A stretch of DNA of 64,000 bases from Glandiceps talaboti (taxonomy: Eukaryota > Hemichordata > Enteropneusta > Spengelidae), in NCBI RefSeq assembly GCF_964340395.1, contig NC_135555.1, positions 4,359,501-4,423,500 of the forward strand, read 5' to 3'. The translations under genes were made by a program, and so were the position numbers. The notes beneath the pieces are model-generated. The model was not told where the DNA came from. It did no database searches and worked only from the letters and a program-made list of their open reading frames with translations. This document shows positions 35,862 to 47,211 of this stretch, one piece after another; the stretch's first letter is position 1; every line of letters begins with the position of its first letter.

Positions 35862-38429
35862 ATGGGAGTTCTAGGTCTAACCTCCTTCATAGAAAACAAT
35901 CCACAGCTGTTACAATCTTCAAAACTTCATGACTCAAGAGTTGTAATCGATGGACATGGCTTGGTACACAATCTGTTCTTCTACAACAAGGTCGGCTACA
36001 GACATGGTGGGAATTACACAGAATATGAGAAACTGTGCACAAACTTTTTTCGATCCATGAAGCTGTGTAACGTCCAAGCCTATGTTTTATTTGATGGTGC
36101 CCACGATGTTGATGATAAGAAGCTTAAGACTGTGAAGGAGCGTGCAAAGCAGCAGATTCAGAGATCACTGAATATTATCAGTGGTGGTGGGGACAAAATT
36201 CTACCTGTGTTTGCTTTTGAAGTTTTCAGGAATGTCTTAGAGAAGTTGAAGGTCCCCTTTGTATACTGTGATTTTGAAGCAGATGGTGACATTGTTGCAT
36301 TAGCCAATGCATGGGCATGTCCAGCGGTTGGCCAAGATAGTGATTTCTTTATCTTTGATATCAAGGCTGGTTATATACCCTTGACACATCTCTGGTGGAA
36401 AAATCCTTGTATTTTGTCCAGCAAGGAGGAGAGTGATCATGACCGTGAACCACATCCAATTTTGGGAACTAAAGAACCAAAATCCAGGCAATACTACATT
36501 ATTACAGAGAAATACAATCTGTCAACGTTCTGCAGCCATTTCACTATCAACAACGAGATGATGCCACTGTTGGCCAGTTTACTTGGAAATGACTACATCT
36601 CATCAGAAACTTTCAATGACTTTTTCTGTCAGGTTAAACTGCCTGTACACTATCTTCGACGTGTCTCCAAGAGAACTGCTCATGTGCAAGGTACCATCAA
36701 TTGGCTTTCTGAGTTTGAAGTGCTCCGTGCAGCTATCACCACAGTACTGAAGTATTTACGGAAGACAGACAGAGAGAAAATTGGTGAGAAGTTAGACAAA
36801 TCTATGCAAGCATACAACTTGCAAGAAGGATCAAAGTTCATGAATTATTTTGATAGAGATCACATGGATGTAGGTCTGATGGAAATACGAGGTTGTCCAG
36901 CATTACCAGGTTGGTGTATGGCTCTCTTCAGACATGGTATACTACCTGCATTCTGTTTTAATATAATTTGCCAAAGACGACATTTCACCTTTGACCTGAT
37001 TGAAGATGTATCTGAAGCAAGCTGCAATAATGCATCCTTGGACATCAGAAAAGTATTGTATGGTCTTCTACTGAAAGAAGTAGATGCATATGTTGTCAAA
37101 GATACACAAACTGTAACTGTTGATTGTGACAGTAGCAATGCTCTTTTAGAGAGCATGTCCTCATCAAGGAAACAAATACCACTTATTGTTGAATATGACA
37201 GGAAGCTGATGGACCTTGGACAGACTCCGATTGAACCTATCTTGGTTCTTCCAAATTTTGGTGACCTTCCATTTTTGTCAACCATTCCAACGTTGTCTGT
37301 GTCTGCTAAGAAAGGTTTGTTAGCAGAAGTCTTGGGAATTGAGTCTGAGAAACTTACAAACATTCCCAGTGAACTAAAACTTGCAATTGGTGTGACAATA
37401 TATTGGATCAAGAGAGCAAAGCCAAAGGTATCAACTATACATGTGCAGGCTTTATTACTGTGTTTCTTGAAGGGTTATTTCACCAGTCATTACCAGGAGA
37501 GTAAGATTAGTAATGTGCCTGATGATGATACAGGAGACATAGAAAATGTGGTTGCCATGGTTCCAAAGGAAACTGACCGTGAAAGTCTACATAAAAAAGA
37601 TAAACAAGATAAAGAAGACGATAGCCTTGATGTTAAAGAAGATATGTCCCTCGTAGTTACAGAGGAAGCAACAGGTAACACAGGTGTACATGAAAAGTCT
37701 GACTATTTGGAAATGAAACAAGGTGATGCTAGCTTGGAAACAGAATCAGCTGAGAAAGGGAAGAGGGACAAAAACCATGGCTCAGATGAAGGGGAAAATA
37801 TATCTAAAGTCAAAAGCAGTCAATCAGAGAGGTCAGATGTGAGCATGAAAGGTTGTACAAAAGGGTGTAAATCTACAAAAAGCAAAACAACACAGTCTTC
37901 TCCGAAACAACTACTAATAGAATCATTCAAGAAGTTTCAAGGCATTTGTAAAGAAGATAGGATAAATGTGAGTGCAATTCAGGCATTTTCGCAATGGCAG
38001 AGTTGTATGAAGTATACATCATTCCTCAATGCTATCCTCTGTCAGCCATATCCCGTTCCTGATATAACCAGACTGTATCACGGCACTCTGATCCACAGTA
38101 TGAACTATATGCTACGCTCGCTGCTGAAATCAGAACCCCTGGAATGGATTCAAAGAACACTGCTGGTTGAGATTCCAGAAGCTTATGGTATCTATGAGTC
38201 CATGCACACAACTGTCATGTCTTGTGTCAATCAAGACATGTTTTATCGGAAGAAGTCCAAAAAGTCCAGAGAGGTCATACCAGAAGTAGCAGAGACCACT
38301 GGCCAAAACGATCAAAGGGAGGAGTGTAATGATTCCTTCTCAGACTTGGGTTCAAGTCCACCATTGCAGTATGAAGTGAGTTGTGATGTGGTCAACAGAT
38401 TTTCAAGTTTAATGACTTTTGAAGACTAA
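35862..38429 (+). CDS. ASTE1: ASTE1-like XPG/FEN-family nuclease (copy A)
   Basis: A single coding exon of 855 aa. ATG 35862 is chosen because MGVLGLTSF matches the conserved Met-Gly start of the family and because an acceptor (ctacag, 35821-35826) lies just upstream. Alignment with human ASTE1 (679 aa) is clear: VVIDGHG, NYTEYEKLC.FF, DVDDKKL, YVLFDGAHD, FEADGDIVALANAWACP, QDSDFFIFD, GNDYIS, and C-terminal FSQWQSCMKYTSFLNAIL...YPVPDITRLYHGTLIH. All acidic residues expected to bind metal in FEN-type nucleases are kept: D30, the D of FDG, E and D of FEADGD, both D of DSD, D of GND. A charged, probably disordered insert at about residues 545-680 (rich in K, D, E, S) explains the extra length. 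No zinc knuckle. ASTE1 is reported as a structure-specific DNA nuclease that limits end resection in double-strand break repair. Head to head with NEK11, this is the best candidate orthologue; the other copies look like duplicates. Confidence 0.93.
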   Translation: MGVLGLTSFIENNPQLLQSSKLHDSRVVIDGHGLVHNLFFYNKVGYRHGGNYTEYEKLCTNFFRSMKLCNVQAYVLFDGAHDVDDKKLKTVKERAKQQIQRSLNIISGGGDKILPVFAFEVFRNVLEKLKVPFVYCDFEADGDIVALANAWACPAVGQDSDFFIFDIKAGYIPLTHLWWKNPCILSSKEESDHDREPHPILGTKEPKSRQYYIITEKYNLSTFCSHFTINNEMMPLLASLLGNDYISSETFNDFFCQVKLPVHYLRRVSKRTAHVQGTINWLSEFEVLRAAITTVLKYLRKTDREKIGEKLDKSMQAYNLQEGSKFMNYFDRDHMDVGLMEIRGCPALPGWCMALFRHGILPAFCFNIICQRRHFTFDLIEDVSEASCNNASLDIRKVLYGLLLKEVDAYVVKDTQTVTVDCDSSNALLESMSSSRKQIPLIVEYDRKLMDLGQTPIEPILVLPNFGDLPFLSTIPTLSVSAKKGLLAEVLGIESEKLTNIPSELKLAIGVTIYWIKRAKPKVSTIHVQALLLCFLKGYFTSHYQESKISNVPDDDTGDIENVVAMVPKETDRESLHKKDKQDKEDDSLDVKEDMSLVVTEEATGNTGVHEKSDYLEMKQGDASLETESAEKGKRDKNHGSDEGENISKVKSSQSERSDVSMKGCTKGCKSTKSKTTQSSPKQLLIESFKKFQGICKEDRINVSAIQAFSQWQSCMKYTSFLNAILCQPYPVPDITRLYHGTLIHSMNYMLRSLLKSEPLEWIQRTLLVEIPEAYGIYESMHTTVMSCVNQDMFYRKKSKKSREVIPEVAETTGQNDQREECNDSFSDLGSSPPLQYEVSCDVVNRFSSLMTFED

Positions 38430-38517
38430 AGGAGTCACAAGCTGCTCAAACTATGTATTAAGACACATTTTGTGTAAAACTCTGCATTTGAAGTAATTAG
38501 TTGTGTTTTTGATTTCC

Positions 38518-38523
38518 AATAAA
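38518..38523 (+). terminator. Polyadenylation signal AATAAA for copy A
   Basis: Canonical hexamer 89 bp after the stop codon, followed by a GT-rich stretch (ggtggctgttttgtc). Confidence 0.75.
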
Positions 38524-38676
38524 GGTGGCTGTTTTGTCATTTTTATTCAGCCTTGTAGTTTATCCTAAAAAATAGAACTTAAACCCTCAAACATTATTGT
38601 GTAAATAAATTGATGTAAGCAAATCATCATTGAAAGCCTCGCATGGCCCTTGTTTGTGATCCAATAGCTGCATCTG

Positions 38677-38760
38677 AACAGCACTCCTAGTGGCCAAACT
38701 GTACAATCTTTTGTCTTTCCAAACAGCACCCCTCGTGGCCAAACTATACAATTGTCTTTC
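38677..38760. repeat. Tandem duplication of about 44 bp
   Basis: Two diverged units with acagcac(t/c)cct(a/c)gtgg followed by ccaaact and ttgtcttt. Confidence 0.85.
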
Positions 38761-39196
38761 ATATAACTGGCATATAGCACGTTAATTGCAACCAAGGCAG
38801 ATCTTTGTACTCACCCCTGCACTAGTATTTTGCAATTAGTTTTGCTACTGTGTTTTTTTAAAATAAAGACTTTTATTGTTGAGTGTTTCTCTTTTTCAGT
38901 GTTACCCCTCAAATTAGTATGTGAGTGAAATTTGAAATAACTGCCATATCTGTGCAGTGAGTGCCAGTGCAGTGGTGTGACGCCATATTGGTACATTAAC
39001 AACAACTAAAGGATCTTGTCTGTTATTATTGATAATGTTACAAATAAAATTTACTTTGATTCCATAAGTTAACAATTTCTAAACAAAGTATTTGTGTCTG
39101 TGTCAAGTGTTTTTTACTTTGCTTATGTACATCAAGATATACAGTCATAGTGGATACAATATTCGCATTATGTCAATGCTATCATCACTAGTACTC

Positions 39197-39466
<270 letters not shown>

Positions 39467-40261
39467 CTGCCTCTCTCACTAAATTCTCCAGGTTGAATAT
39501 GTAAGAAGTTGTAACTCTGGGGATGGGGGAGGGTTCTTATTTGGTATGGTCTAGCAGGAGGGGGCTTTAAATTGAAAATGGGTTTCTTTAAATAAAGCCC
39601 AGGATTTGATGCCCAAGGTCATAGTTATTCTCCAGTAAATAATACTTTCCTAAATTAACACCCACACTACCCCCTGTAGTATATGACCACTACTTCATTC
39701 CTTGTATCTAGGAAGATATGAATCCACATTACCCATTACATGTACAGCTGGTTCATTTACAAATATCTCTGTCAATGTGTCACTACAAATGTTTAGAAAG
39801 ATTGTCAGTTGGCATTGCAGCCAAATACTTTCTGATAGTAATTCAAGGAGCCCAGGAACCAGCTGAGGAATGGTGTTACAAACAAATATAAACATAAAAA
39901 AATAAGCAAAGCTTTTGCAAATACATGAAAATATAAAGACACGAATACACATATATCTAAGCATGTATTCATATCTGTGGGACTGTATACTAAACTATCA
40001 TATGAATGATAATATTTTTTTAAAATACATTCGTCATCCAAAGTGTTGCTTTGGTTTGCCTGTTGTTTTTTTTCATGTGGTCTTTTAAACAATAGCCCAG
40101 ATGTCAGTGTTTGGAAGAAGAACTCTTGTTCGAGAGGGTACATAGAAATAATTTCTGTGACGAGGGTCAGTAGACAACACTCTGACAGGCAAAAATAAAA
40201 GGTCGGTCGGGTCATGCAACATTTTATTCATATTTGTGTTGACTGATGTATAACAAACAAA

Positions 40262-40270
40262 TGGACAGAC

Positions 40271-40317
<47 letters not shown>

Positions 40318-40335
40318 AACAAACAAACAAACAAA
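40262..40335. repeat. (GACA)n/(CAAA)n microsatellite
   Basis: About 11 GACA units followed by about 6 CAAA units and a short TA run. Confidence 0.95.
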
Positions 40336-41289
40336 TATATATATAAAATCAAATGTTCAGCATCTAGAATAAAAAGTGCTTCAGTCGCTTTTCCATTTAT
40401 ACCCAAATATTTATTGTAGATGTATATTTACACTGCAGATTGAATTAGATTCAGTGAGTGGAAATTGTTATATGGTGACATTTCAAAACTAGACTTTGTC
40501 AAGGTAAATTTACTTAATTATGACGATGAAATATTAATGCATTTAGATAGCAATTACTGATTACCTTTATCCTAGGAATAAAAATATAATTATCAAATTT
40601 GAAAAATATAAATAATTTTATATCACAAACCTCTGTAATGTATGCTCGATTTTTTTCTTCAAATTTATAGTAAGACTGTAAGTGTAGCCTTTGGCATGCA
40701 TACACATGCAAATTACAATCAACTTTGAACAGCTCTCTATTACTAAATATTGAAAGTAACATGTATATATTTCATATTTCAAGGAACATTTGAAAAATGA
40801 TATCTGTACAAAGTTGATGGAAAACTCTTTCTTCTTGTCTTTGCTTGAATCAAGGGTTAACTTTGCAACTTACACTGTGTTGTCCCAAAATTTAAATCTC
40901 TTCACTTTGATTTTTAGGTTGAAAGATCAATTCCGATATAGAGTAAGAAAAAAAATTGTATTCACATCTAAACAAATCTCTCCGGAAATGTACACATTTC
41001 TAACTTTTTTTTAATTAACAAACTAGTAGAATATCTTACAATTGTTGATTTTGTGTGTAAATGGCAATTTTACTGAAACAAAACGCAATCGATCTAAAAT
41101 CTTCATCTCTAGCTCTCTGTGCTGAAATTTTTAATTCTAACTTCATGATGTGTAACCCGTCACCGAAATGTGAACGTGGAAGTGTCCATATTAGTCTGAC
41201 GGTTAATATAATGACACAAATTAATTTACGTTTCTTCGATTCGTATGTCATGGGACAGGGATTTCAATTTCTTCAAAGCATAAATGTAC

Positions 41290-41295
41290 TTTATT
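41290..41295 (-). terminator. Polyadenylation signal AATAAA for copy B
   Basis: TTTATT on the plus strand, 44 bp beyond the copy B stop codon on the minus strand. A good distance for a compact 3' UTR. Confidence 0.65.
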
Positions 41296-41338
41296 TCTTG
41301 TTTTCTTCTCTTTCCAGCTTGATTTCCCAATGTTGTCT

Positions 41339-43144
41339 TTACCAAGGTAGAGAGACGAGTTTTACGAATAACTGTTGGGCAGGCGCGTTAGAATTCAACA
41401 AATTTTCTCTAGCCCATTCGATCTCAACATCCCCTGCAGTACTGCTGGTGGCGTGTAATCTGTGTAGCAGTGTACCGTTGTACAATTGTGTGACATCAGG
41501 AATCGGATAGGCCTGGTTAAGTAGCGAATTCAACTGTAAGCCAAAGTACATGCTGTTCTGCCACTGTGCTAATGCTTGAACCATCTCTAAATCCATCGGT
41601 GCGGGAGGAGGGTCTAGGTTCTCAACTTCCGCTTCAGTCGTCTCATCGCCGAAATGTCCAATGGCCATACCAAGTAACAGGACACGCAAGATGTGTTTGG
41701 AAACCTCTGGAATAGCTTTCTTTTTCCAGTACATAGTGATTGCAATGGGCAGTTGCAGGTCTTCAGAAAGGCCTTCTACAACGTCAGTATTTACGTCAAG
41801 AACCTCCATCATCAATTTCTTCTTGTCAGCTTCATCGAGTGATGCAACTGCAAACAGAGCGGGAAGTTGGCCATAGTTTTCCAACTCACTGACGACTGTA
41901 ACAACCTTTTCAGTTATTTCTTTTCGTCTATCTTTTCTGTCAATCTCCGTGACAACATTTTGGTCGTAAAGAGAAGCAACTGCCCCTTCTTCAATATCAC
42001 CCTCTTCAGAACTCTCATCTCTCTGTAGAAGAATACCATAGATAACTTGTCTGATGGGTAACGACACATTGCTGCAGCTTGGCTGTCGAATATCTTCTAT
42101 GCATGCGTTGATGAAAGTCTTCCTTTGATATCTGACATTAATGACAGAAGGCGACAGAGATCCTTTGCGATATGATCCCAAAGCCCATTCTGGTAACGGA
42201 CATCTTGGTATCTCCACCATGTTGGATTTGTTTTGGAAATATTTCTCTAATTTCGATGCATTCGTCGTTCGGTATAGTTCTATCGAATCGTTGATCTTTG
42301 CCTCTATGTCAGGTTCACTGTATGAAACCGACCGTATCATCAGAGATGTGACTTGGTGAACTGACCGTTGCTTTGCCAACCAAGCGATAGTACGTCTTAC
42401 ACGAACACCTTCAGCTGGAGGTATGTTCACTTGTCGTTTTATCTTACCATGATACAGGTCATCGAATACTTCTCTTGGGATGAAGTCATTTCCCAGCAAG
42501 ATAGACAAGATGGGGAGCATTTCCTTCTGTAGTTTGAATTCATTACAAAATTCTTTCAATGTGTATATTTCACATCTCATGGACTTAGATCCTTCAGCAT
42601 TGGATTCCTTCCATTTAAGATATTTCATCGGTATGTAGCCACCTCTGACATCAAAAATAAAGAAATCGCTATCTTCCCCGATGACAGGACAGTTGAATGC
42701 ATTCGCCAAATTAACGATCTCGTCGTCAGCTTCAAAATCGCAAACAGCAAGATGAATGTTCAGCTGATTGAGCACCTGAATGAAGACATTCATAGCAAAC
42801 ATCGGACGAAGACCTTTATCCCCACCCTGGGTGATGTCGAAAGAACGATCTACTTTCTGTTGAGCACGGTCCATCAAAGTACCAAACTTCTTATCATCCA
42901 GGTAATCAGCACCATCAAGTAATACGTATGGTGTTATGTTACACCTTTGGAAAGATTGAAAGAACTGAGTGCACTCTACTGCATACTCCTTGTAGTCCCC
43001 ACCATGTGTGAAGTCCACCTCAGTGTTGAAGAAAAACCAATGGGCCAGCCATTTGCCATCCATTACTACACGCGTGTCGTGTAATTCATGGCTTTGGAGA
43101 CAACTAGAATTGTTAGTAATGAAAGTGGTCAATCCTCTCGGCAT
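41339..43144 (-). CDS. ASTE1-like XPG/FEN-family nuclease (copy B, short form)
   Basis: A single coding exon of 601 aa from the ATG at 43144 (MPRGLTTF, aligning with MGVLGLTSF of copy A). An in-frame ATG at 43201 would add 19 residues. I prefer the inner one because family homology starts there. An acceptor (cttctttag) at 43227-43229 places the exon start at 43226. A donor at 44614-44615 (caggtaagt on the minus strand) may belong to a 5' non-coding exon. Metal-binding acids are intact: D29 (VMDG), LDGAD, FEADDEIV, EDSDFFIFD, GNDFIP. The C-terminal ASTE1 module (LAQWQNSMYFGLQLNSLL, YPIPDVTQLYNGTLLH) is kept. It lacks both the charged insert of copy A and the zinc knuckles of copies C and D, so it is the most compact member. 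Probably active; substrate unknown. Confidence 0.9.
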   Translation of the reverse strand: MPRGLTTFITNNSSCLQSHELHDTRVVMDGKWLAHWFFFNTEVDFTHGGDYKEYAVECTQFFQSFQRCNITPYVLLDGADYLDDKKFGTLMDRAQQKVDRSFDITQGGDKGLRPMFAMNVFIQVLNQLNIHLAVCDFEADDEIVNLANAFNCPVIGEDSDFFIFDVRGGYIPMKYLKWKESNAEGSKSMRCEIYTLKEFCNEFKLQKEMLPILSILLGNDFIPREVFDDLYHGKIKRQVNIPPAEGVRVRRTIAWLAKQRSVHQVTSLMIRSVSYSEPDIEAKINDSIELYRTTNASKLEKYFQNKSNMVEIPRCPLPEWALGSYRKGSLSPSVINVRYQRKTFINACIEDIRQPSCSNVSLPIRQVIYGILLQRDESSEEGDIEEGAVASLYDQNVVTEIDRKDRRKEITEKVVTVVSELENYGQLPALFAVASLDEADKKKLMMEVLDVNTDVVEGLSEDLQLPIAITMYWKKKAIPEVSKHILRVLLLGMAIGHFGDETTEAEVENLDPPPAPMDLEMVQALAQWQNSMYFGLQLNSLLNQAYPIPDVTQLYNGTLLHRLHATSSTAGDVEIEWARENLLNSNAPAQQLFVKLVSLPW

Positions 43145-43611
43145 GGTTATATCTTGAAACGTGAGTCTACAGTGTGGATTCTCAGAATGGACTGGATGCA
43201 AGTTAACGGTCTTGATGGAAGCTGGTCTAAAGAAGAAAAGTGGAAAATGATTAAAATAAGTCTAATGTATTCAAGCTACAGATATATACACATGCAACAG
43301 CGTATTTGATTTGCAAAGTTACATAGTACTGCACTGTAGAGTCGTACCGGAGAACGTGAATAGTACATGTAGTAAGCTTTTTTGGCTGCTTATACGTACG
43401 TGCACTTTCTAATTTTACAAACCATCATACAATTCTTCCAAGAAAACGGCGCAAAAATAAAGTCATGCATTCAATTTTATGTACTACAATTTCCGTAGAG
43501 GTCTCCTCAATATAATCTAAGATATAATCAAGACAATTTTATTGAGTCATTAGTCTGGGGTATAATGTAGGCCACAATTACAGCGACGATTCAGCGATGG
43601 ATGGGTACAAT

Positions 43612-43645
43612 CATAGACAGTGGACTCCCCACTCCACTGTCTATG
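43612..43645. repeat. Perfect 13-bp-arm hairpin
   Basis: catagacagtgga and its exact reverse complement tccactgtctatg around an 8-nt loop (ctccccac), upstream of copy B. Confidence 0.85.
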
Positions 43646-45271
43646 GTACAATGTGAAAACGACAGTCATGAAATTGGTTATATCTTGGCCCTTATATCTT
43701 TGGTTAATTTTAGTTTTTGTGAAAATTACAACGCTACGTATATTACACATCAAACTAACACATTCCCAACTGTAGACTTTTAACTTACGATATTCCTACT
43801 GTATTTATATTTCTAATTTATACGATGTCTTCGTTTGACTGTTCCACTGAAAAGCAGTAAAGAGGAGTAAAATACTACAGGTCACTACACGTAAAACGCT
43901 CCAGAATTGATTTCCCCCAAAAAAATTTATACACTGCTTAGAGTTAAAGAAAAGTCGATGACCCATTTGTAAATTTTGTTCATCCTGAGAATTGTGTTTC
44001 AGTAGTTACTTGTAAATAACTTTGTATCAGCGAGTAAAATTTGACATCAAACTATCATAATATTCAAGCAGTATAGATCGTGTTTCGTATCTCACAGTGC
44101 AGTGCAACGAAGTGGGCAAATCATGCATGTCGATCTAACCTTTGACACAGACAGCCCTTATGAACCCTGTCAAAATTGTACCGTTTTTAAAGACGAACAA
44201 TTGTGATAAGACGAACAGTATATATTGTGACTACATTCAACTGATATATGCCTGTTTTAGCAAAATTCTGTTCTTCCAAATTAAGAAAGGGCCTGGGGAA
44301 AGGGCGGCCATTCAGATACATTGAGCGCCGAGATAGCGTCGCCGCTTATCAAACCAACTAGGTCGTATAATCTCAATGAAAACAATCTCGAGATGTCTTC
44401 CAAAATCACGTGCACACTGTTTCTCATTACATATAAACAATCTATTCGCGCGATGAACGTGCAGAAAAATACAATGTGTTTCCGCAACGCATATGCACAA
44501 CATTTAGGTGTCCCTATTCTTCGAATAATTAAAAAAATATATGTTCCACCATTTTGTAAAATCATAGACCATTCGTGTAGAGTGTATGGCAAAATAGCTT
44601 AATCAGTTCACTTACCTGAAAATATCGAAAACTGTAGGTTCGCCGACTATGGAAACTTTGCCCAGCAGTGCAGCAGTTCACATATATATAGACTTTTTTC
44701 AGTAATGAGTCATACAAATTGTTTAACCATTGGATCGTATTTGCACTTCGGGGAATTCCAGGTATACTATACAATGTATTCGTGGGCTGTCATTGGAAAT
44801 TCCACGAACTCAAAGCAAAAATGAAATTACAATGTAAGTGTCCTCGAATGACTTGTATTACCAAGAAATCATATCAGTTCAGCGAATGATCCATGCAAAG
44901 AAAATTGTATTATGCCATGCACCTGGATATGTAGTTCTTATGGCTAATAGAAAATAATATACACTAACTAACAGTAACTACAGGGCAGGGGCCACAGTTT
45001 ACAAATCAGTTCTCGAGGGAGGGTAAAATTATAGGAAATTGAATTAGGGGTGGGTTACATTTTACTTTCACTCCACAGGAATGATGAGTAATGTGGTAAG
45101 ATATTGAGGATAATGTTGTGGAGTGGAGGTGTTAACCTAGGTCCTGACAATGTCGGTACGTAGTGCACTCATCTAGTCTTTGGGAGTTCTGGCCTTCAGC
45201 TCTGCCAATTAGAATCAAATGTGGAAATTAATTACTGCAGTGCCTTGATACAAATTCCCTGTGGTAGTGTG

Positions 45272-45327
45272 GATGGTGGTAGTAGTAGTGGTGGTGGTGG
45301 TGGTGGTGGTGGTGGTGGTGGTGGTGA
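45272..45327. repeat. (GGT)n microsatellite
   Basis: GTGGTA-type start then about 15 GGT units. The poly-Gly frame across it is an artefact. Confidence 0.95.
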
Positions 45328-46989
45328 TGGGAAACAACCAATGCCTCTAAATTATCAATGTGGTAACATCGATTCTAGGATTCGTGTCCCTTTTTTTTTT
45401 TTTTTACATCTAGCAGCATTTTAATTTTAACCCATGTTTTTTTTTTAAATATTTGAAATGGGGCGGTGGACATATTTTAGAGACAAGAAATTAGGAGGGC
45501 CACTTTTTTAGAACGGAATCGATGGGGAGGTTCACACTGTACACAAAATACCGGGCCCCAGACCGGACCCCTGTAATTCCTGAAGAATTTCTAATAATAG
45601 CGTGTGTGATATTTAAAACGAAAGAGAATTGCATTTGCAATGTTATTTAGAATGTGCCTTGGCATACCTTCAACCACATGTTTGTGGTTTTGTTATAACG
45701 ATGGAGGTTTTGACTCGACACAACATATCATGTACCAGTACTGTGTGTGCCAAACGATGACTGCAACAAATTAAAACATAAAAGTATGCTGCCATGTACA
45801 TGTGTCATGTTGTGGCATATACGTGTGTAATGTAGTACATATATACTTTCCGTCGATGCACTGTATCCGTGCATAGCATACCAAATATTCCATTCTACAC
45901 TATTATGGCGTTACTGTCCCAATTTTACTGACAATATAACTATTATATTCAGTAAATTGTGAGATTTGCACGCTAAAACGACACCCTTATTATCTCGCCT
46001 TGGCCACCAGGTACATGCACTCAGACTACTAAAAAGAGTGTGTGTATACTAGTGCGGCGACCAGTCACATGACATGTTAGGATTGTGGGTCACTTTGTGG
46101 GTCACTGACACAGCCTAGCCTCGAGAGAGAGAGGATTGTTTGTGAAGTCCTTATCTTTTGACATAGAGATGACATCATGCATAAGTATTGTTCTTACAGT
46201 CTGTATTTTTTTATGTTTTCGAGCAGTCTATCACGATGAGTCAGAGTCCAGTAGTATAGATCAGTTCACTTTGTCGTAAAAATGACTATGCGATACTGAA
46301 TGTACACACACACACACACACACACACACAGCTTACAAAATGAATACCCAAAAGGGGTGAAGTAGCAATCTTGAAGATATCAACTTTAATTCAAAACTTT
46401 CTGGGGGGGGGGGGAAACAAACCTACATACAATGCAAAACGCATTCAGTCCACACCAAATCGAAACATCAAATTTATTAGAACGACTATTTCGAAACTAA
46501 ACATAACGAATATTGTCCAGACACCACTATTAAATACTACTGAATACCGATGTACAATGCGAGGTGTCAAGTTTTAACAATCTACACTTGATTTATATTG
46601 AAAAATCAATACTCTTCCACCCAAAGCTTGTCAAAAATGGATAGAACATCTTGCTACATGCACGCTACGATATCTAGGGCAACGTACTCTATAGGTGACG
46701 CCAAACGCATCTTCAAAACTCATCACAGATCAGGGATTCATAGTCGATTTAAAAAAATCAAATCTTCCATCATTTATCAATCTCGAAATAAAGTTTCGTG
46801 AACATTGAACAGCAACACGAGAGCTATTCTAATATAAGTGTTTGATGTATGATCTCTTCATTCATACAGCTTTTAATAATTTAAAGTAAATTTGCCCCAA
46901 TGTTTCTTTGGATAGTCTGTAGGATACGACGTGATTCATCATATCACGCCTATCAACCAGCACCTAAACTAAGCAGACTTATTAGGTCT

Positions 46990-47015
46990 GAACGACACGA
47001 CATATCTTACAGTCT
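46990..47015 (-). mobile_element. Solo end of the 4192-4317 MITE family
   Basis: gaacgacacgacatatctta then cagtct is the reverse complement of the left end of the 4192-4317 element with one or two changes. Confidence 0.6.
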
Positions 47016-47211
47016 AGATAATTTGAAGAAGAAAAATCTTCCGTAAATGTCATATCACTGTGACATTTACAGATCAAGATTCGTTCATTCACACACACAT
47101 TGTTGCATTTCATTGGACTCCAATATATCTAATTTAAAAAATAGATATTTTGTATGATTCGTTGTTCGACATTTCAAGTTATTGTGAACAGTCAGTATGG
47201 TCTGGTGCTTT

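Larger units (their letters stand above)
43227..47211. other. Intergenic region between copies B and C
   Basis: It contains a possible copy B 5' non-coding exon (from about 44616 upward), a 13-bp-arm hairpin (43612-43645), (GGT)n at 45272-45327, (AC)n at 46305-46329, a solo MITE end (46990-47015) and the copy C 3' end. No coding sequence recognised on either strand. Confidence 0.6.

Noticed and set aside
36860-37411. 183-residue minus-strand frame inside ASTE1-like copy A
   Set aside because: Antisense shadow of a clearly coding exon; no similarity of its own.
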